Assembly (NCBI RefSeq): GCF_010685995.1
Contig: NZ_JAAGWK010000026.1
Coordinates: 46,014 to 110,013, forward strand
Origin: Goekera deserti
GTDB lineage: Bacteria > Actinomycetota > Actinomycetes > Mycobacteriales > Geodermatophilaceae
Reading direction: 5' to 3'
DNA length: 64,000 bases
A model generated the notes under the pieces. That model did no database searches and was not told the DNA's origin. It saw only the letters and a list, made by a program, of their open reading frames with translations. The stretch's first letter is position 1. Every line of letters starts with the position of its first letter. This document shows, piece after piece, positions 1 to 8,734 of this stretch. Made by a program: the position numbers and the translations under genes.

Positions 1-483
1 GAGGCCCGCTCGGCCGGCACCGTGCTCACGTTCGACGCCGACGACCTGGCCCGCAACTGGCCGTCGCTGTTCGCCTCGCTGTCGACCGACACGCCGTTCC
101 AGGAGATCATGTCGGTCCCGCTGCAGGGTCCGCTGGCCGGCGTGGTGGTGCTCGACCTCTACGTGCGCGAGGCCGGCGGGCTGGCCCGGGTGGACGCGCA
201 CGCCGTCGACGTCGTCGCCCGGGTGATGACCCAGGAACTCGTGCGCGCCGCCCTGTTCAGCGAGGCCCTCACCGGTGGGCCGGGCTGGATGGAGGGCGAG
301 GACGTGCGCCGGCGCAGCCAGGTCTGGCAGGCCATGGGCATGATCACCATGGTCACCGACCTGGACAGCGCCGACGCCCTCGCCGCCCTGCGGGGCCGGG
401 CCTTCGCCCTGGGCCGGCTGGTCGACGACCTGAGCGCCGACATCGTCACCGGCGTCCTGGACCCCGGCAGCCTGCTGGTCTGA
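1..483 (+). CDS. GAF-ANTAR domain regulator (3' part)
   Basis: The frame is open to the left edge, so the true start lies outside the window; a GTG at 22 is only an internal possibility. The first ~90 residues look like the end of a GAF sensor domain. Residues after about 95 of the visible part carry an ANTAR-type RNA-binding signature (VWQAMGMITMV, then ALAALRGRAFALGR). ANTAR proteins bind paired hairpins in nascent RNA and prevent termination; GAF-ANTAR proteins are frequent in actinobacteria. Target and ligand cannot be told. It ends 60 bp from the convergent GH13 gene. Confidence 0.75.
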   Translation, partial: EARSAGTVLTFDADDLARNWPSLFASLSTDTPFQEIMSVPLQGPLAGVVVLDLYVREAGGLARVDAHAVDVVARVMTQELVRAALFSEALTGGPGWMEGEDVRRRSQVWQAMGMITMVTDLDSADALAALRGRAFALGRLVDDLSADIVTGVLDPGSLLV

Positions 484-543
484 GCCCGCGGGGACGCCGC
501 TCCAACCCCCGCGGGACGCCGCTCGCCCCGCGGGGGGCGGCGC

Positions 544-2223
544 TCAGAGCAGCCGGCGGCTGTCCGCGGCGACGACCCGCAACCACCGGTGGCCGTAGCC
601 CTCCAGCGCCAGCACCGTGGTCCCGCCCTCGCCGACGTCGGTGCTCTGCACCTGCAGCAGGTCCACCAGCCGGTGGCCCGGCCCGCAGCCGTCCAGGGTC
701 ACCGGCACGGTCACCGGCTCGGCGGACAGGTTGTGCATCGCCACCAGCGTGCCGTCGTCCCAGGTGCAGCGGTGCACCAGCACGGCCGGCTGGTCGGTCT
801 CGAGCACCTCGATGTCGCCCCAGCCGAGCTCCGGGCTCTCCCGGTAGCGCCGGATGAGCAGCTTCATGAAGCTCATCAGCGAGTCCGGGTCCTGGCGCTG
901 CTGGGCCACGTTGACGAACTCCGGGGCGAACCCGCCCTCGACCACCGGCCCGGGCAGCCTGGACGGCGCCGCGGTGGAGAAGCCGCCGTTCTCCCCCGCC
1001 GTCCACTGCATGGGCGTGCGGACGGCGAGCCTGCCCTCGGCCGCCAGGTTCTCCCCCATGCCGATCTCCTCGCCGTAGAACAGCACCGGGGTGCCGGGCA
1101 GGGAGAACATCAGGCTGTAGACCATCCGCACCCGGCGCGGGTCGCCGTCCAGCATCGGCGGCAGCCGGCGGGTGATCCCCCGGCCGTACACCTGCATCCG
1201 CTCGTCGGGGGCGAACGCGGCGAACACCTCGGCGCGCTCGTCGTCGCTCAGCTTGTCCAGGGTCAGCTCGTCGTGGTTGCGGGCGAAGGTGGCCCACTGG
1301 CAGTCCGGGGAGACCGGCGGGCGGGCCAGCAGCGCGTCGACCAGCGGCTGGGCGTCCGCCCGGGCCAGCGACAGGTACATCGCCTGCATCGCGATGAAGT
1401 CGAACTGCATGGTCAGCTCGTCGCCGTCGGCACCGCCGAAGAACTGGGCCTGCTGATCGTGCGGCAGGTTCACCTCACCGAGCAGCACGCCGTTGCCCGA
1501 GCGCCGTCCCAGCAGGGCGCGCAGCGCGCGCAGGTAGGCGTGCGGGTCGGCGAAGGCGGCGGCCTCCTCGTCGGTGACACCCTCGGTCTCCAGCAGGAAG
1601 GGGACGGCGTCGACGCGGAAGCCGGACAGCCCGAGCTGCAGCCAGAAGCCCATCACCTTGGCGATCTCGTCGCGCACCAGCGGGTTGGCGATGTTCAGGT
1701 CCGGCTGCTCCTTGTAGAAGCGGTGCAGGTACCACTCGCCGGTCTTCTCCTCCAGCTGCCAGGTGCCGGTCTCGGCGTCGGGGAAGACGACGTCCGCGCT
1801 GGTGTCCGGCGGCGGGTCCGAGCGCCACACGTAGAAGTCGCGGTAGGGGTTGTCGGTGGACGTGCGGGCCTCGGCGAACCACGGGTGCTTGATCGAGGTG
1901 TGGTTCATGACCAGGTCGGCGATCACCCGCATGCCCCGGTCGTTGGCGGTGCGGATCATCTCGACCAGGTCGCCGTGGCTGCCCAGCCGCGGGTCCACGC
2001 CGTAGAAGTCGGTGATGTCGTAGCCGTCGTCGCGCTCGGCGGTCGGGTAGAAGGGCATCAGCCACAGGCAGGTGACGCCGAGCTCGGACAGGTGGTCCAG
2101 CCGCTGGGAGAGGCCCTCGAAGTCACCGATCCCGTCGCCGTTCCAGTCCATGAACGTCTCGACGTCCAGGCAGTAGACGACGGCGGTCTTCCACCACAGG
2201 TCGGCGGTGTCCGTGATCCTCAC
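544..2223 (-). CDS. Trehalose-synthase-like GH13 alpha-glucosidase/transferase
   Basis: A 559-aa GH13 enzyme. The N-terminus carries the TreS-like NGDGIGDFEGL stretch, then DDGYDI and VMNHTS. The catalytic set is visible: Asp in GFRVDAVPFL (nucleophile), Glu in LLGEVNL (acid/base) and Asp in RNHDELTLD. Length and motifs fit trehalose synthase or alpha-glucosidase relatives, which interconvert maltose and trehalose or hydrolyse alpha-glucosides; substrate is not settled by sequence. The GTG start overlaps the stop of the upstream LLM oxidoreductase by 4 bases, so the two are coupled. The open frame continues upstream as a low-complexity shadow, so the overlapping GTG was chosen. Confidence 0.85.
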   Translation of the reverse strand: MRITDTADLWWKTAVVYCLDVETFMDWNGDGIGDFEGLSQRLDHLSELGVTCLWLMPFYPTAERDDGYDITDFYGVDPRLGSHGDLVEMIRTANDRGMRVIADLVMNHTSIKHPWFAEARTSTDNPYRDFYVWRSDPPPDTSADVVFPDAETGTWQLEEKTGEWYLHRFYKEQPDLNIANPLVRDEIAKVMGFWLQLGLSGFRVDAVPFLLETEGVTDEEAAAFADPHAYLRALRALLGRRSGNGVLLGEVNLPHDQQAQFFGGADGDELTMQFDFIAMQAMYLSLARADAQPLVDALLARPPVSPDCQWATFARNHDELTLDKLSDDERAEVFAAFAPDERMQVYGRGITRRLPPMLDGDPRRVRMVYSLMFSLPGTPVLFYGEEIGMGENLAAEGRLAVRTPMQWTAGENGGFSTAAPSRLPGPVVEGGFAPEFVNVAQQRQDPDSLMSFMKLLIRRYRESPELGWGDIEVLETDQPAVLVHRCTWDDGTLVAMHNLSAEPVTVPVTLDGCGPGHRLVDLLQVQSTDVGEGGTTVLALEGYGHRWLRVVAADSRRLL

Positions 2224-3212
2224 GCGGCGACCGCCACGGCCGGGGCGGGCTTGGTGACACCCAGCTGCGGCAGCACCTTCTCCCCGAAGGCGTCCAGGAA
2301 CGCCGTCTGGGTCTGCCCGACGTGGTGCAGGTAGACCTGCTCGAAGCCGAGGTCCACGTACTCCTGCACCCAGGCGGCGTGCTGGCCGAGGTCGGCGGAG
2401 ACCCGCACGGCCTCGCGGACGTCGTCCGGGCTGACGTGCGCGCTGGCCAGGTCGAAGGCGACCGGGGTGTCCAGGTCCCAGCACAGCGGCGGGGGGAAGA
2501 CGTTGCTGCGCCACTGGTCGTGCGCGGTGGCCAGCGCCTCCTCCTCGGTGGGCGCCCAGGAGACGTGCACCTGGATGGTCAGCGTGCCCCGGCCCCCGGC
2601 GTCGCGGTAGGCGGCGATCATGTCGCGCAGCTTGTCGTGCGGCTGGTTGATGGTGACCAGGCCGTCGGCCCAGTCGGCGTGCCGGCGGGCGGTCTCCACG
2701 CTGACGGCCGGGCCGATCAGCGCCGGCTGCACCTCCGGCAGGGTCCACAGCTGGGCGCGGTCGACGGTCACCAGGCCCTCGTGGCTGACCTCCTCGCCCT
2801 TGAGCAGGGAACGGATGACGTCGACGCACTCGCGCAGCTTCTGGTCGCGGATCTCCTTGCGCGGCCAGACCTCACCGGTGACGTGCTCGTTCATCGCCTC
2901 GCCGCTGCCCAGGGCGACCCAGAACCGGCCGGGGAACATCGAGCCCAGGGTGGCGATGGCCTGGGCGATGATCACCGGGTGGTAGCGGTAGCCCGGCGCG
3001 TTGACCGCCCCGAACGGCAGGGACGTCGTGGCGAGGGCGGCACCGAGCCAGGCCCAGGCGAACCCGGACTCGTTCTGCCGCGGGTTCCAGGGCATCAGGT
3101 GGTCGGAGCACATGGCCGCGGTGAAGCCGACCTCTTCGGCGTGCTGGACGGCCCGCAGGAGCTCAGCGGGTGCGATCTGCTCGTGGGAGTTGTGGAAGCC
3201 GATCACGGTCAT
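2220..3212 (-). CDS. LLM-class flavin-dependent oxidoreductase (TIGR03885/TIGR03557-like)
   Basis: A 330-aa luciferase-like monooxygenase-fold protein beginning MTVIGFHNSHEQIAPAELL. It has the family's SDHLMPW, the FGAVNAPGYRYHP strand and FWVALGSGEAMNEHV. These match the subfamily near F420-dependent glucose-6-phosphate dehydrogenases but annotated as 'probable non-F420 flavinoid oxidoreductase'. Cofactor (FMN or F420) and substrate are unknown. It is the first gene of a two-gene operon with the GH13 enzyme (4-base overlap), suggesting oxidation of a sugar or a compound linked to alpha-glucoside metabolism. It diverges from the TetR gene across 126 bp. Confidence 0.8.
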   Translation of the reverse strand: MTVIGFHNSHEQIAPAELLRAVQHAEEVGFTAAMCSDHLMPWNPRQNESGFAWAWLGAALATTSLPFGAVNAPGYRYHPVIIAQAIATLGSMFPGRFWVALGSGEAMNEHVTGEVWPRKEIRDQKLRECVDVIRSLLKGEEVSHEGLVTVDRAQLWTLPEVQPALIGPAVSVETARRHADWADGLVTINQPHDKLRDMIAAYRDAGGRGTLTIQVHVSWAPTEEEALATAHDQWRSNVFPPPLCWDLDTPVAFDLASAHVSPDDVREAVRVSADLGQHAAWVQEYVDLGFEQVYLHHVGQTQTAFLDAFGEKVLPQLGVTKPAPAVAVAA

Positions 3213-3326
3213 GCCCCTGTCTAGCGGGATCCCGACCGGTCGGCCACGCGGACTGGTTGGTATCGCGCCCCATCGGTCCGGCGGGCCCCGGACCGCCCCG
3301 TACCGGAACGAGTGTGGGTTGTGAGA

Positions 3327-3341
3327 TACCTTCGTCTCGTG
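3327..3341 (+). promoter_or_regulatory. -10-like TACCTT 6 nt before GTG start of TetR gene
   Basis: TACCTT (3327-3332) fits TAnnnT and lies 6 nt before the chosen GTG at 3339, the geometry of a leaderless actinobacterial promoter. No Shine-Dalgarno sequence is present and no clear -35 element is seen. Confidence 0.4.
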
Positions 3342-3929
3342 ACTGTGGAGGAAACGGCGGCCCCTGTCCCGCATGCGGCCCCCCGGCCCAGCGGGCGGCG
3401 GGACCACGAGCGCAACCGCCATCGCATCATCACCGCGGCTCGCGAGCTGTTCGCCTCCAAGAACGCATCCGACGTCCAGCTCAAGGACGTCGCGCAGACC
3501 GCGGGGGTCAGCCAGGCCACCCTGTTCCGGCACATCGGGTCCAAGCAGTCGCTGCTGACCATGGCCTACCAGGACCGGATCAGCGAGATCATCGACGCCG
3601 CGGACGCCGCGCTGGCCGAGGACGACCCCTGGACGGCGGTCTGCACCCTGGTGCGCACCCTGGCCGGGTGGTTCCACGAGGACCGGGGGCTGTTCGAGTT
3701 CGCCGCCTCCGCGGACGTCGCGGCCGACCCGCAGCACGCGACCATGGTGGCCCGGCTGGAGCAGGTGCTGGCCCGGGCCCGGGCCGACGGCTCGCTGCAG
3801 GTGCACATCGGCGCGGCCGACCTGGTGCCGCTGCTGGCGGTGGCCGCCCGGCAGGACTGCGACCGGTGGGACGACTACACCGACGTGCTGCTCGGCGGGC
3901 TGCGCCAGCCCTACGCCCGGCCCTGCTGA
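3339..3929 (+). CDS. TetR/AcrR-family transcriptional regulator
   Basis: A 196-aa protein. After a short basic leader, residues ~25-75 form a TetR helix-turn-helix (RIITAARELF ... LKDVAQTAGVSQATLFRHIG). The C-terminal ligand domain is helical and unrecognised. The GTG at 3339 was preferred to one at 3312 because a TAnnnT hexamer lies just before it. Divergent position suggests it may control the LLM/GH13 operon, its own promoter, or both; the ligand is unknown. A GC hairpin follows the gene. Confidence 0.85.
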   Translation: MTVEETAAPVPHAAPRPSGRRDHERNRHRIITAARELFASKNASDVQLKDVAQTAGVSQATLFRHIGSKQSLLTMAYQDRISEIIDAADAALAEDDPWTAVCTLVRTLAGWFHEDRGLFEFAASADVAADPQHATMVARLEQVLARARADGSLQVHIGAADLVPLLAVAARQDCDRWDDYTDVLLGGLRQPYARPC

Positions 3930-3949
3930 CCCGCTGACCTGCTGACCCG

Positions 3950-3970
3950 GGCGGCCCCCTCCGGGCCGCC
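3950..3970 (+). terminator. GC-rich hairpin after TetR gene
   Basis: GGCGGCCC and GGGCCGCC form a perfect 8-bp stem around a 5-nt loop, 20 bp after the TetR stop and just ahead of hrpB. There is no U-tract, as is common for actinobacterial terminators. Confidence 0.5.
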
Positions 3971-3984
3971 GTCGGGCCGGGCGG

Positions 3985-6510
3985 GTGGCACCACCGACAC
4001 TGGACGGCGTGCTGCCGCCCGCCGGGACCCCCGGCACCGACCTGCCGGTGCGCGCGGTGCTCGGCGAGCTCACCGGTGTGCTGGCCGACCGGGGCGCCGC
4101 GGTGCTGGTCGCGCCGCCGGGCACCGGCAAGACCACCCTGGTGCCGCTGGCCCTCGCCGGGGCCGGACCGGACGACGGCGGCACGGTGCTGGTCGCCGAG
4201 CCCCGCCGGGTCGCCGCCCGGGCCGCGGCCCGGCGGATGGCGGCCCTGCTCGGCGAGCGCGTCGGGGACCGGGTCGGGTTCAGCGTGCGGGGCGAGAGCC
4301 GGCGCAGCGCGGCGACCCGGGTCGAGGTGGTCACCACCGGCCTGCTGGTGCGCCGGCTGCAGGCCGACCCGGAGCTGTCCGGCGTCGCCGCGGTGGTGCT
4401 GGACGAGTGCCACGAGCGGCACCTGGACACCGACCTGGCGCTGGCCTTCACCCTGGACGCCCGCGCGGCACTGCGCCCGGACCTGCGACTGCTCGCCATG
4501 TCGGCCACCGCCCGCTCGGCCGCCGTCGCGGACCTGCTGGGCGGCGACGGCGGGCCGGCCCCGGTGGTGGAGACCCGCGGCGCGCTGTTCGACGTCGAGC
4601 CGGTGTGGTGCCCGCCGCCGGCGACGGTGGCGGCCGCGCACGGCACCCGGGTGGACCCGCGGCTGCTGGACCACCTGGCGGCCGTGGTGCGGCGCGCGCT
4701 GGCCGAGACCGGCGACGACGTGCTGGTGTTCCTGCCCGGCGCCGGGGAGATCGCGGCGGTGGAGCGCCGGCTGGCCGGGGCGGACGTGGACGTGCGGCCG
4801 CTGCACGGGCGGCTGCCGGCCGCCGTGCAGGACGCCGCGCTCACCGCGGGCCCCCGCCGGCGCGTGGTGCTGGCCACCGACGTGGCCGAGAGCAGCCTGA
4901 CCGTGCCCGGCGTCCGCGTGGTGGTGGACGCCGGGCTGGCCCGGGTGCCGCGGGCGGACCTGGCGCGCGGGCTGGGCACGCTGGTGACGGTCCGGGTGTC
5001 CCGGTCCTCGGCCGTGCAGCGCGCCGGCCGGGCCGGCCGCGAGGGTCCGGGCCGGGTGTACCGCTGCTGGTCGGCCGCCGAGCACGACCGGCTGCCGGCG
5101 CACCCGGAGCCGGAGGTGCGCACCGCGGAGCTGTCCGCGTTCGCGCTGGAGCTGGCCTGCTGGGGCGCGCCGGGCGGTGCCGGGCTGGCCCTGCCGGACA
5201 CCCCGCCGGCCGCGGCGATGACCGTGGCGGACCAGACCCTCGGCGAGCTCGGGGCGGTGGACGGCGAGGGCCGGGTGACCGCACGGGGCCGCGCGCTGAC
5301 CGCCGTCGGCGCGCACCCCCGGCTGGCCCGGGCGCTGCTGGACGGCGCGCCGCGGGTGGGGCGGCGGCGGGCCGCGGAGGTGGTCGCGGTGCTGTCCGGC
5401 GACCTGCCGACCCACGGCTCGGACGACCTGGTGGCCGTCTGGCGGGCGCTGGCCGCGGGCACCGACCGGGCGGCGACGGCGCGCTGGCGGGAGGAGGTGG
5501 CCCGGCTGGAGCGGGCCGCACCGGCCGCCCCGGCGCCGCGCGGGCTGCCCGACGACCTGGCCGCCGGCCTGGTCGTGGGCCTCGCCCATCCCGGCTGGCT
5601 GGCCCGCAGCCGGCCCGGTGGGCGCACCGCCCTGATGGCCTCGGGCACCGGCGTGGAGCTGCCCGGCCCGGGAGGTGCGGGCGGTCCGGGCTGGTGGGCA
5701 GTGGCCGCGGCCGACCGCGCGCCGGGACGGCGGGACGCGCGGCTGCGGCTGGCCGTGGCCGTCGACGAGGCCACCGCACTGGAGGCGGCCGCGGACCGGC
5801 ACACCGACGCCCCCGAGGTGGTCTGGCGGGACGGGGACGTGCGCGCCGCGCGGGTGGAACGGCTGGGTGCGATCGTGCTCGCCGAGCGCCCGCTGCCGGA
5901 CCCCGACCCGGCCGCGGTGGCCGCGGCGGTCGCCGAGGGCCTGCGCCGCGAGGGCCTGGCGCTGCTGCGCTGGACACCGGCCGCGGACTCGCTGCGCCAG
6001 CGGCTGGCCGCGGCGCACGCCGGGCTGGGCGAGCCGTGGCCGGCCGTGGACGACGACGCGCTGCGCAACGCACTGGGCGGGACGACCGCGGTGGCGACCG
6101 CGCGCAGCCGCGCCGACCTGCGGCGGATCGACGTGGTGGCCGCGCTGCGGCAGCTGCTGCCCTGGGAGGTGGCCGGCCGGCTGGACGAGCTGGTGCCCGA
6201 ACGGGTGGTGGTGGCCACCGGGGCGGCGGTGCGGATCGACTACACCGACCCGGACGTGCCCACGCTGTCGGTGCGGGTGCAGGAGGTGTTCGGCTGGGCC
6301 GCCTCGCCGGTGGTCGCCGGGCGGGCGCTGCGGCTGCAGCTGCTGTCCCCCGCCCGCCGGGTCGTCGCCACCACCGCCGACCTCGCCGGTTTCTGGAGCA
6401 CCGGCTGGCCGGCCGTGCGCAGCGAGATGCGCGGCCGGTACCCCCGGCACCCCTGGCCGGAGGACCCGGCCTCGGCCCGGGCCACCAACCGTGCGGCCCG
6501 GCGGACGTGA
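3985..6510 (+). CDS. hrpB: ATP-dependent helicase HrpB
   Basis: An 841-aa DEAH-type helicase of normal HrpB length. Visible motifs: Walker A APPGTGKTT at ~43-51; the DEAH-box variant LDECHERHLDTDL near 140; AMSATARS near 170; VLATDVAESSLTVPG near 300; the arginine-finger motif QRAGRAGREGPG near 345; and the HrpB C-terminal domain ending PWPEDPASARATNR. HrpB is a widespread RNA/DNA-helicase-like ATPase of poorly defined physiological role. The GTG at 3985 is the first in-frame start after the hairpin; a GTG at 4009 is an alternative. Confidence 0.92.
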   Translation: MAPPTLDGVLPPAGTPGTDLPVRAVLGELTGVLADRGAAVLVAPPGTGKTTLVPLALAGAGPDDGGTVLVAEPRRVAARAAARRMAALLGERVGDRVGFSVRGESRRSAATRVEVVTTGLLVRRLQADPELSGVAAVVLDECHERHLDTDLALAFTLDARAALRPDLRLLAMSATARSAAVADLLGGDGGPAPVVETRGALFDVEPVWCPPPATVAAAHGTRVDPRLLDHLAAVVRRALAETGDDVLVFLPGAGEIAAVERRLAGADVDVRPLHGRLPAAVQDAALTAGPRRRVVLATDVAESSLTVPGVRVVVDAGLARVPRADLARGLGTLVTVRVSRSSAVQRAGRAGREGPGRVYRCWSAAEHDRLPAHPEPEVRTAELSAFALELACWGAPGGAGLALPDTPPAAAMTVADQTLGELGAVDGEGRVTARGRALTAVGAHPRLARALLDGAPRVGRRRAAEVVAVLSGDLPTHGSDDLVAVWRALAAGTDRAATARWREEVARLERAAPAAPAPRGLPDDLAAGLVVGLAHPGWLARSRPGGRTALMASGTGVELPGPGGAGGPGWWAVAAADRAPGRRDARLRLAVAVDEATALEAAADRHTDAPEVVWRDGDVRAARVERLGAIVLAERPLPDPDPAAVAAAVAEGLRREGLALLRWTPAADSLRQRLAAAHAGLGEPWPAVDDDALRNALGGTTAVATARSRADLRRIDVVAALRQLLPWEVAGRLDELVPERVVVATGAAVRIDYTDPDVPTLSVRVQEVFGWAASPVVAGRALRLQLLSPARRVVATTADLAGFWSTGWPAVRSEMRGRYPRHPWPEDPASARATNRAARRT

Positions 6511-6560
6511 ACTCCGCTGTCGTCCGGCCGGGGACGGGGCCGCCGCCTCCCGCACCGACG

Positions 6561-6577
6561 TAGCGTCTGCTGCCGTG
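6561..6577 (+). promoter_or_regulatory. -10-like TAGCGT 8 nt before GTG
   Basis: TAGCGT (6561-6566) is followed after 8 nt by the GTG start at 6575 with no Shine-Dalgarno sequence. This suggests a leaderless promoter independent of hrpB. Confidence 0.4.
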
Positions 6578-7021
6578 GACGACCGGGACGGCCTGCTGGT
6601 GCGCTTCGTGTACCGGGACACCGACCGGACCGGTGAACTGGGCGTGCAGGTGCGGTCCGGCGGCTTTGCCGGGGCCGCCGCAGCGTGGTTCGGCGACGAC
6701 GAGCTGCTGGGGTTCTCCGGCCGGCTGACCGCCTGCCCGCTGGGCGACTCCCGACCCGGGATCTCAGGCGGTTACACCGAGGACGGCCACGTCGCCGAGT
6801 ACGTCGGGTTGACCGCCCGGGCGGTGGGCCGACGCGGGCAGGTCGGGGTGCTCGTGCACCTGGCCACCGCGATCGAGCACCCGGGCTCGTCGACGGGCGA
6901 GGTGCGCGTCGAGGTCATGACCTCCTACGAGGCCCTGGGCCGGTTCGCTGCCCAGCTGCGGCAGCTGGTCGAGGGGACGGCGGACGAGGCGCGCCTCGAT
7001 GCCGAGGAGGTCGGCCGGTAG
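6575..7021 (+). CDS. Conserved hypothetical protein
   Basis: A 148-aa protein I do not recognise. It alternates short hydrophobic strands and charged turns (LLVRFVYRD, GELGVQVRSGGFAG, GQVGVLVHLATAI, VRVEVMTSYEALGRFAAQL), suggesting a small beta-rich domain followed by a helix. There is no signal peptide or TM segment. The GTG was chosen for the TAnnnT hexamer 8 nt upstream; the frame further upstream is a shadow of hrpB. Confidence 0.65.
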   Translation: MDDRDGLLVRFVYRDTDRTGELGVQVRSGGFAGAAAAWFGDDELLGFSGRLTACPLGDSRPGISGGYTEDGHVAEYVGLTARAVGRRGQVGVLVHLATAIEHPGSSTGEVRVEVMTSYEALGRFAAQLRQLVEGTADEARLDAEEVGR

Positions 7022-7180
7022 ACACGTGGCCGGCTGGTGGTCCGCGTGGCCGGCCGGTGGTCCGCGCGAGCGGCCGGTGGCCTCCTGGTCGGCACGCGCT
7101 CACGCGCCCGGCCGGTGGTCACGTGTACGGCCGGTGGCCACACGGGCGGTCAGCCGTCCGGGTGGCCCACCGTCCAGCGG
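7022..7180. repeat. Imperfect ~20-bp repeats with GGCCGGTGG core
   Basis: Between the hypothetical gene and the HNH gene, a 20-bp unit of the form CGTGGCCGGCYGGTGGTCCG occurs twice in tandem, followed by three more diverged copies that keep GGCCGGTGG. The 260-bp gap (7022-7283) holds nothing else I can identify. Spacing is too irregular for CRISPR. Confidence 0.6.
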
Positions 7181-7283
7181 CTGGGCCGCCCGAGACAACG
7201 TCCCCACAGGTCGCGGAGGGGAGCTCGCAGCACCTCGTGATCGACCACCAGTTCTGTCATACCCCCCTGGCAAGGTGCAGGTC

Positions 7284-8641
7284 ATGGAGGCGACGGCGGT
7301 GCGGCTGGGGCTGGAGCTGGGGGTCGCGCTCGCGGCCGACCCGGTGCCGGACCGGTCGTGGTCGCCTTCCCGTGTCCGGATCAGCGACGCGGTGCAGGTG
7401 CACCGCTTCGGGGCCGCGGCGGCGGTCGCGGAGCTCGGCGTGCTGGCCAGCGTCCGGGCCGAGCTGGCCGCCTACGAGGCTGCGCTGGTCGAGCGGCTGG
7501 CCGCCCTGCGCCCGGCACTGCCCCCGCTGCCCGGCGACGACGCCGACTGGCTGGCCGACACCACCCCCGACGACGTCGACGACTGGGTGGTGGAGGAGGT
7601 GCAGCTGGCCACCGGCTCCAGCCGGAGCGCCGCCGCCCGGACCGTCGAGCTGTCGCTGGTGCTGTGCCGGCAGCTGCCGGCCACCTGGGCAGCCCTGGCC
7701 GACGGTCTCGTCGACCTCCCGCGGGCACGCGCAATCGCCGACGCCCTCGGCCATCAGGCCGCCTCTGCCGGCGGACCGGTGCCCGACGACGTCGTCGCCG
7801 GGGTCGAGCAGCAGGCGCTGGGCTGGGCGCGCGCCGGGGAGACGCCGGGTCGGCTGAAGGAACGCACCGCGGCCGCCGTGATCAGCGCCGACGCCGCAGC
7901 GGCCGACCGGCGCCGGCAGGTACGGGAACGCGCCGCGGACGTGCGCGTCCGCACCGTCGGGGACGGCATGAGCGAGCTGGTCGTCGACCTGCCCTCTGCC
8001 GACGCGGCAGCGTGCCGCGCCGCGGTCGACGGCTACGCCCGGCAGTGGAAGGCCGACGGCGACCCGCGCCCCATCGGCCAGCTCCGCACCCTCACCACGC
8101 GCGACCTGCTCACCCGTCCCTGGGACGAGCGGAGCGCACTCACCGCGGTCCTCGTCCTGCACGCCGATCTCACCCCCACCGGCGCCGGATCACCCACCGG
8201 CACCGCGCCGCGCCCCACCACCGGGCTCGGCGACACCGGCCCCGCGCGACCTGCCGCGACCGGGGTCCTCACCGGGGCCCAGGTCGACGGCGCCCCGGTC
8301 ACCCCCGCGCAGGTCGCCGACCTGCTCAGCCGCCTCGCCGCGCTGCCCGAGGACCTCAGCGCACCGGGTGCGGCCGTCGTCGTCGGCTGCACCGACCCGG
8401 ACACCGGGGAGCTGCGGGCCGTGGCCACCCCACGCGACCTGCGCCGCGCCGCCGCCGCCGGCACCGGGCTCGCCCCGCCACCACCCACCGACCGCTACCG
8501 ACCCACCCCGGCCCAACGCCGGTTCGTCACCACCCGCGACCGCACCTGCCGCTTCCCCGGCTGCACCCGCCCCGCCCGCGCCACCGACATCGACCACGTC
8601 CACCCCCACGCCGAGGGCGGACCCACCGACGTCAACAACCT
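7284..8641 (+). pseudogene. DUF222/HNH endonuclease-domain gene, 5' part, split by element
   Basis: Encodes the DUF222 ('13E12 repeat') region and the start of the C-terminal HNH domain: CRFPGCTRPA and DIDHVHPHAEGGPTDVNNL. It then runs into foreign sequence. The missing end, with the conserved C-L-C-R-H-H-H-R-L-K, lies at 13301-13466. Joining 7284-8641 to 13301-13466 gives 1,524 nt, exactly 508 codons including stop, with no frame loss. The break separates the first half of the HNH motif from its final His residues, so the split protein should lack nuclease activity. Read through the junction, the frame adds ~30 unrelated residues and stops at 8735. Confidence 0.9.
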
Positions 8642-8652
8642 GGCTAGTAGCC
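8637..8652. other. Left attachment junction (attL)
   Basis: HNH coding sequence ends at AACCT (8637-8641). The element begins with GGCTAGTAGCC (8642-8652), a perfect inverted repeat around a single G. AACCT is the sequence shared with the right junction. Confidence 0.8.
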
Positions 8653-8734
8653 AAACCATCCCCTCCCGCGGGCGGCGCTCGATAGGCTCGCCCACGGGAG
8701 CTTTTCGAGGACACCGACGACGGGGAGAGCACTA

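Noticed and set aside
484..543. Repeated CCCGCGGG-containing tract as a terminator
   Set aside because: Several alternative short stems are possible, but none is clearly better than expected in such GC-rich DNA.
2220..6621. Very long minus-strand frames across hrpB
   Set aside because: They are Arg/Pro/Ala-rich shadows of the GC-biased plus-strand hrpB gene with no domain; only the last 330 residues (the LLM oxidoreductase) are real.
7022..7180. Possible CRISPR array
   Set aside because: Units are adjacent or irregularly spaced and diverged, no unique equal-length spacers are present, and no cas genes lie nearby.
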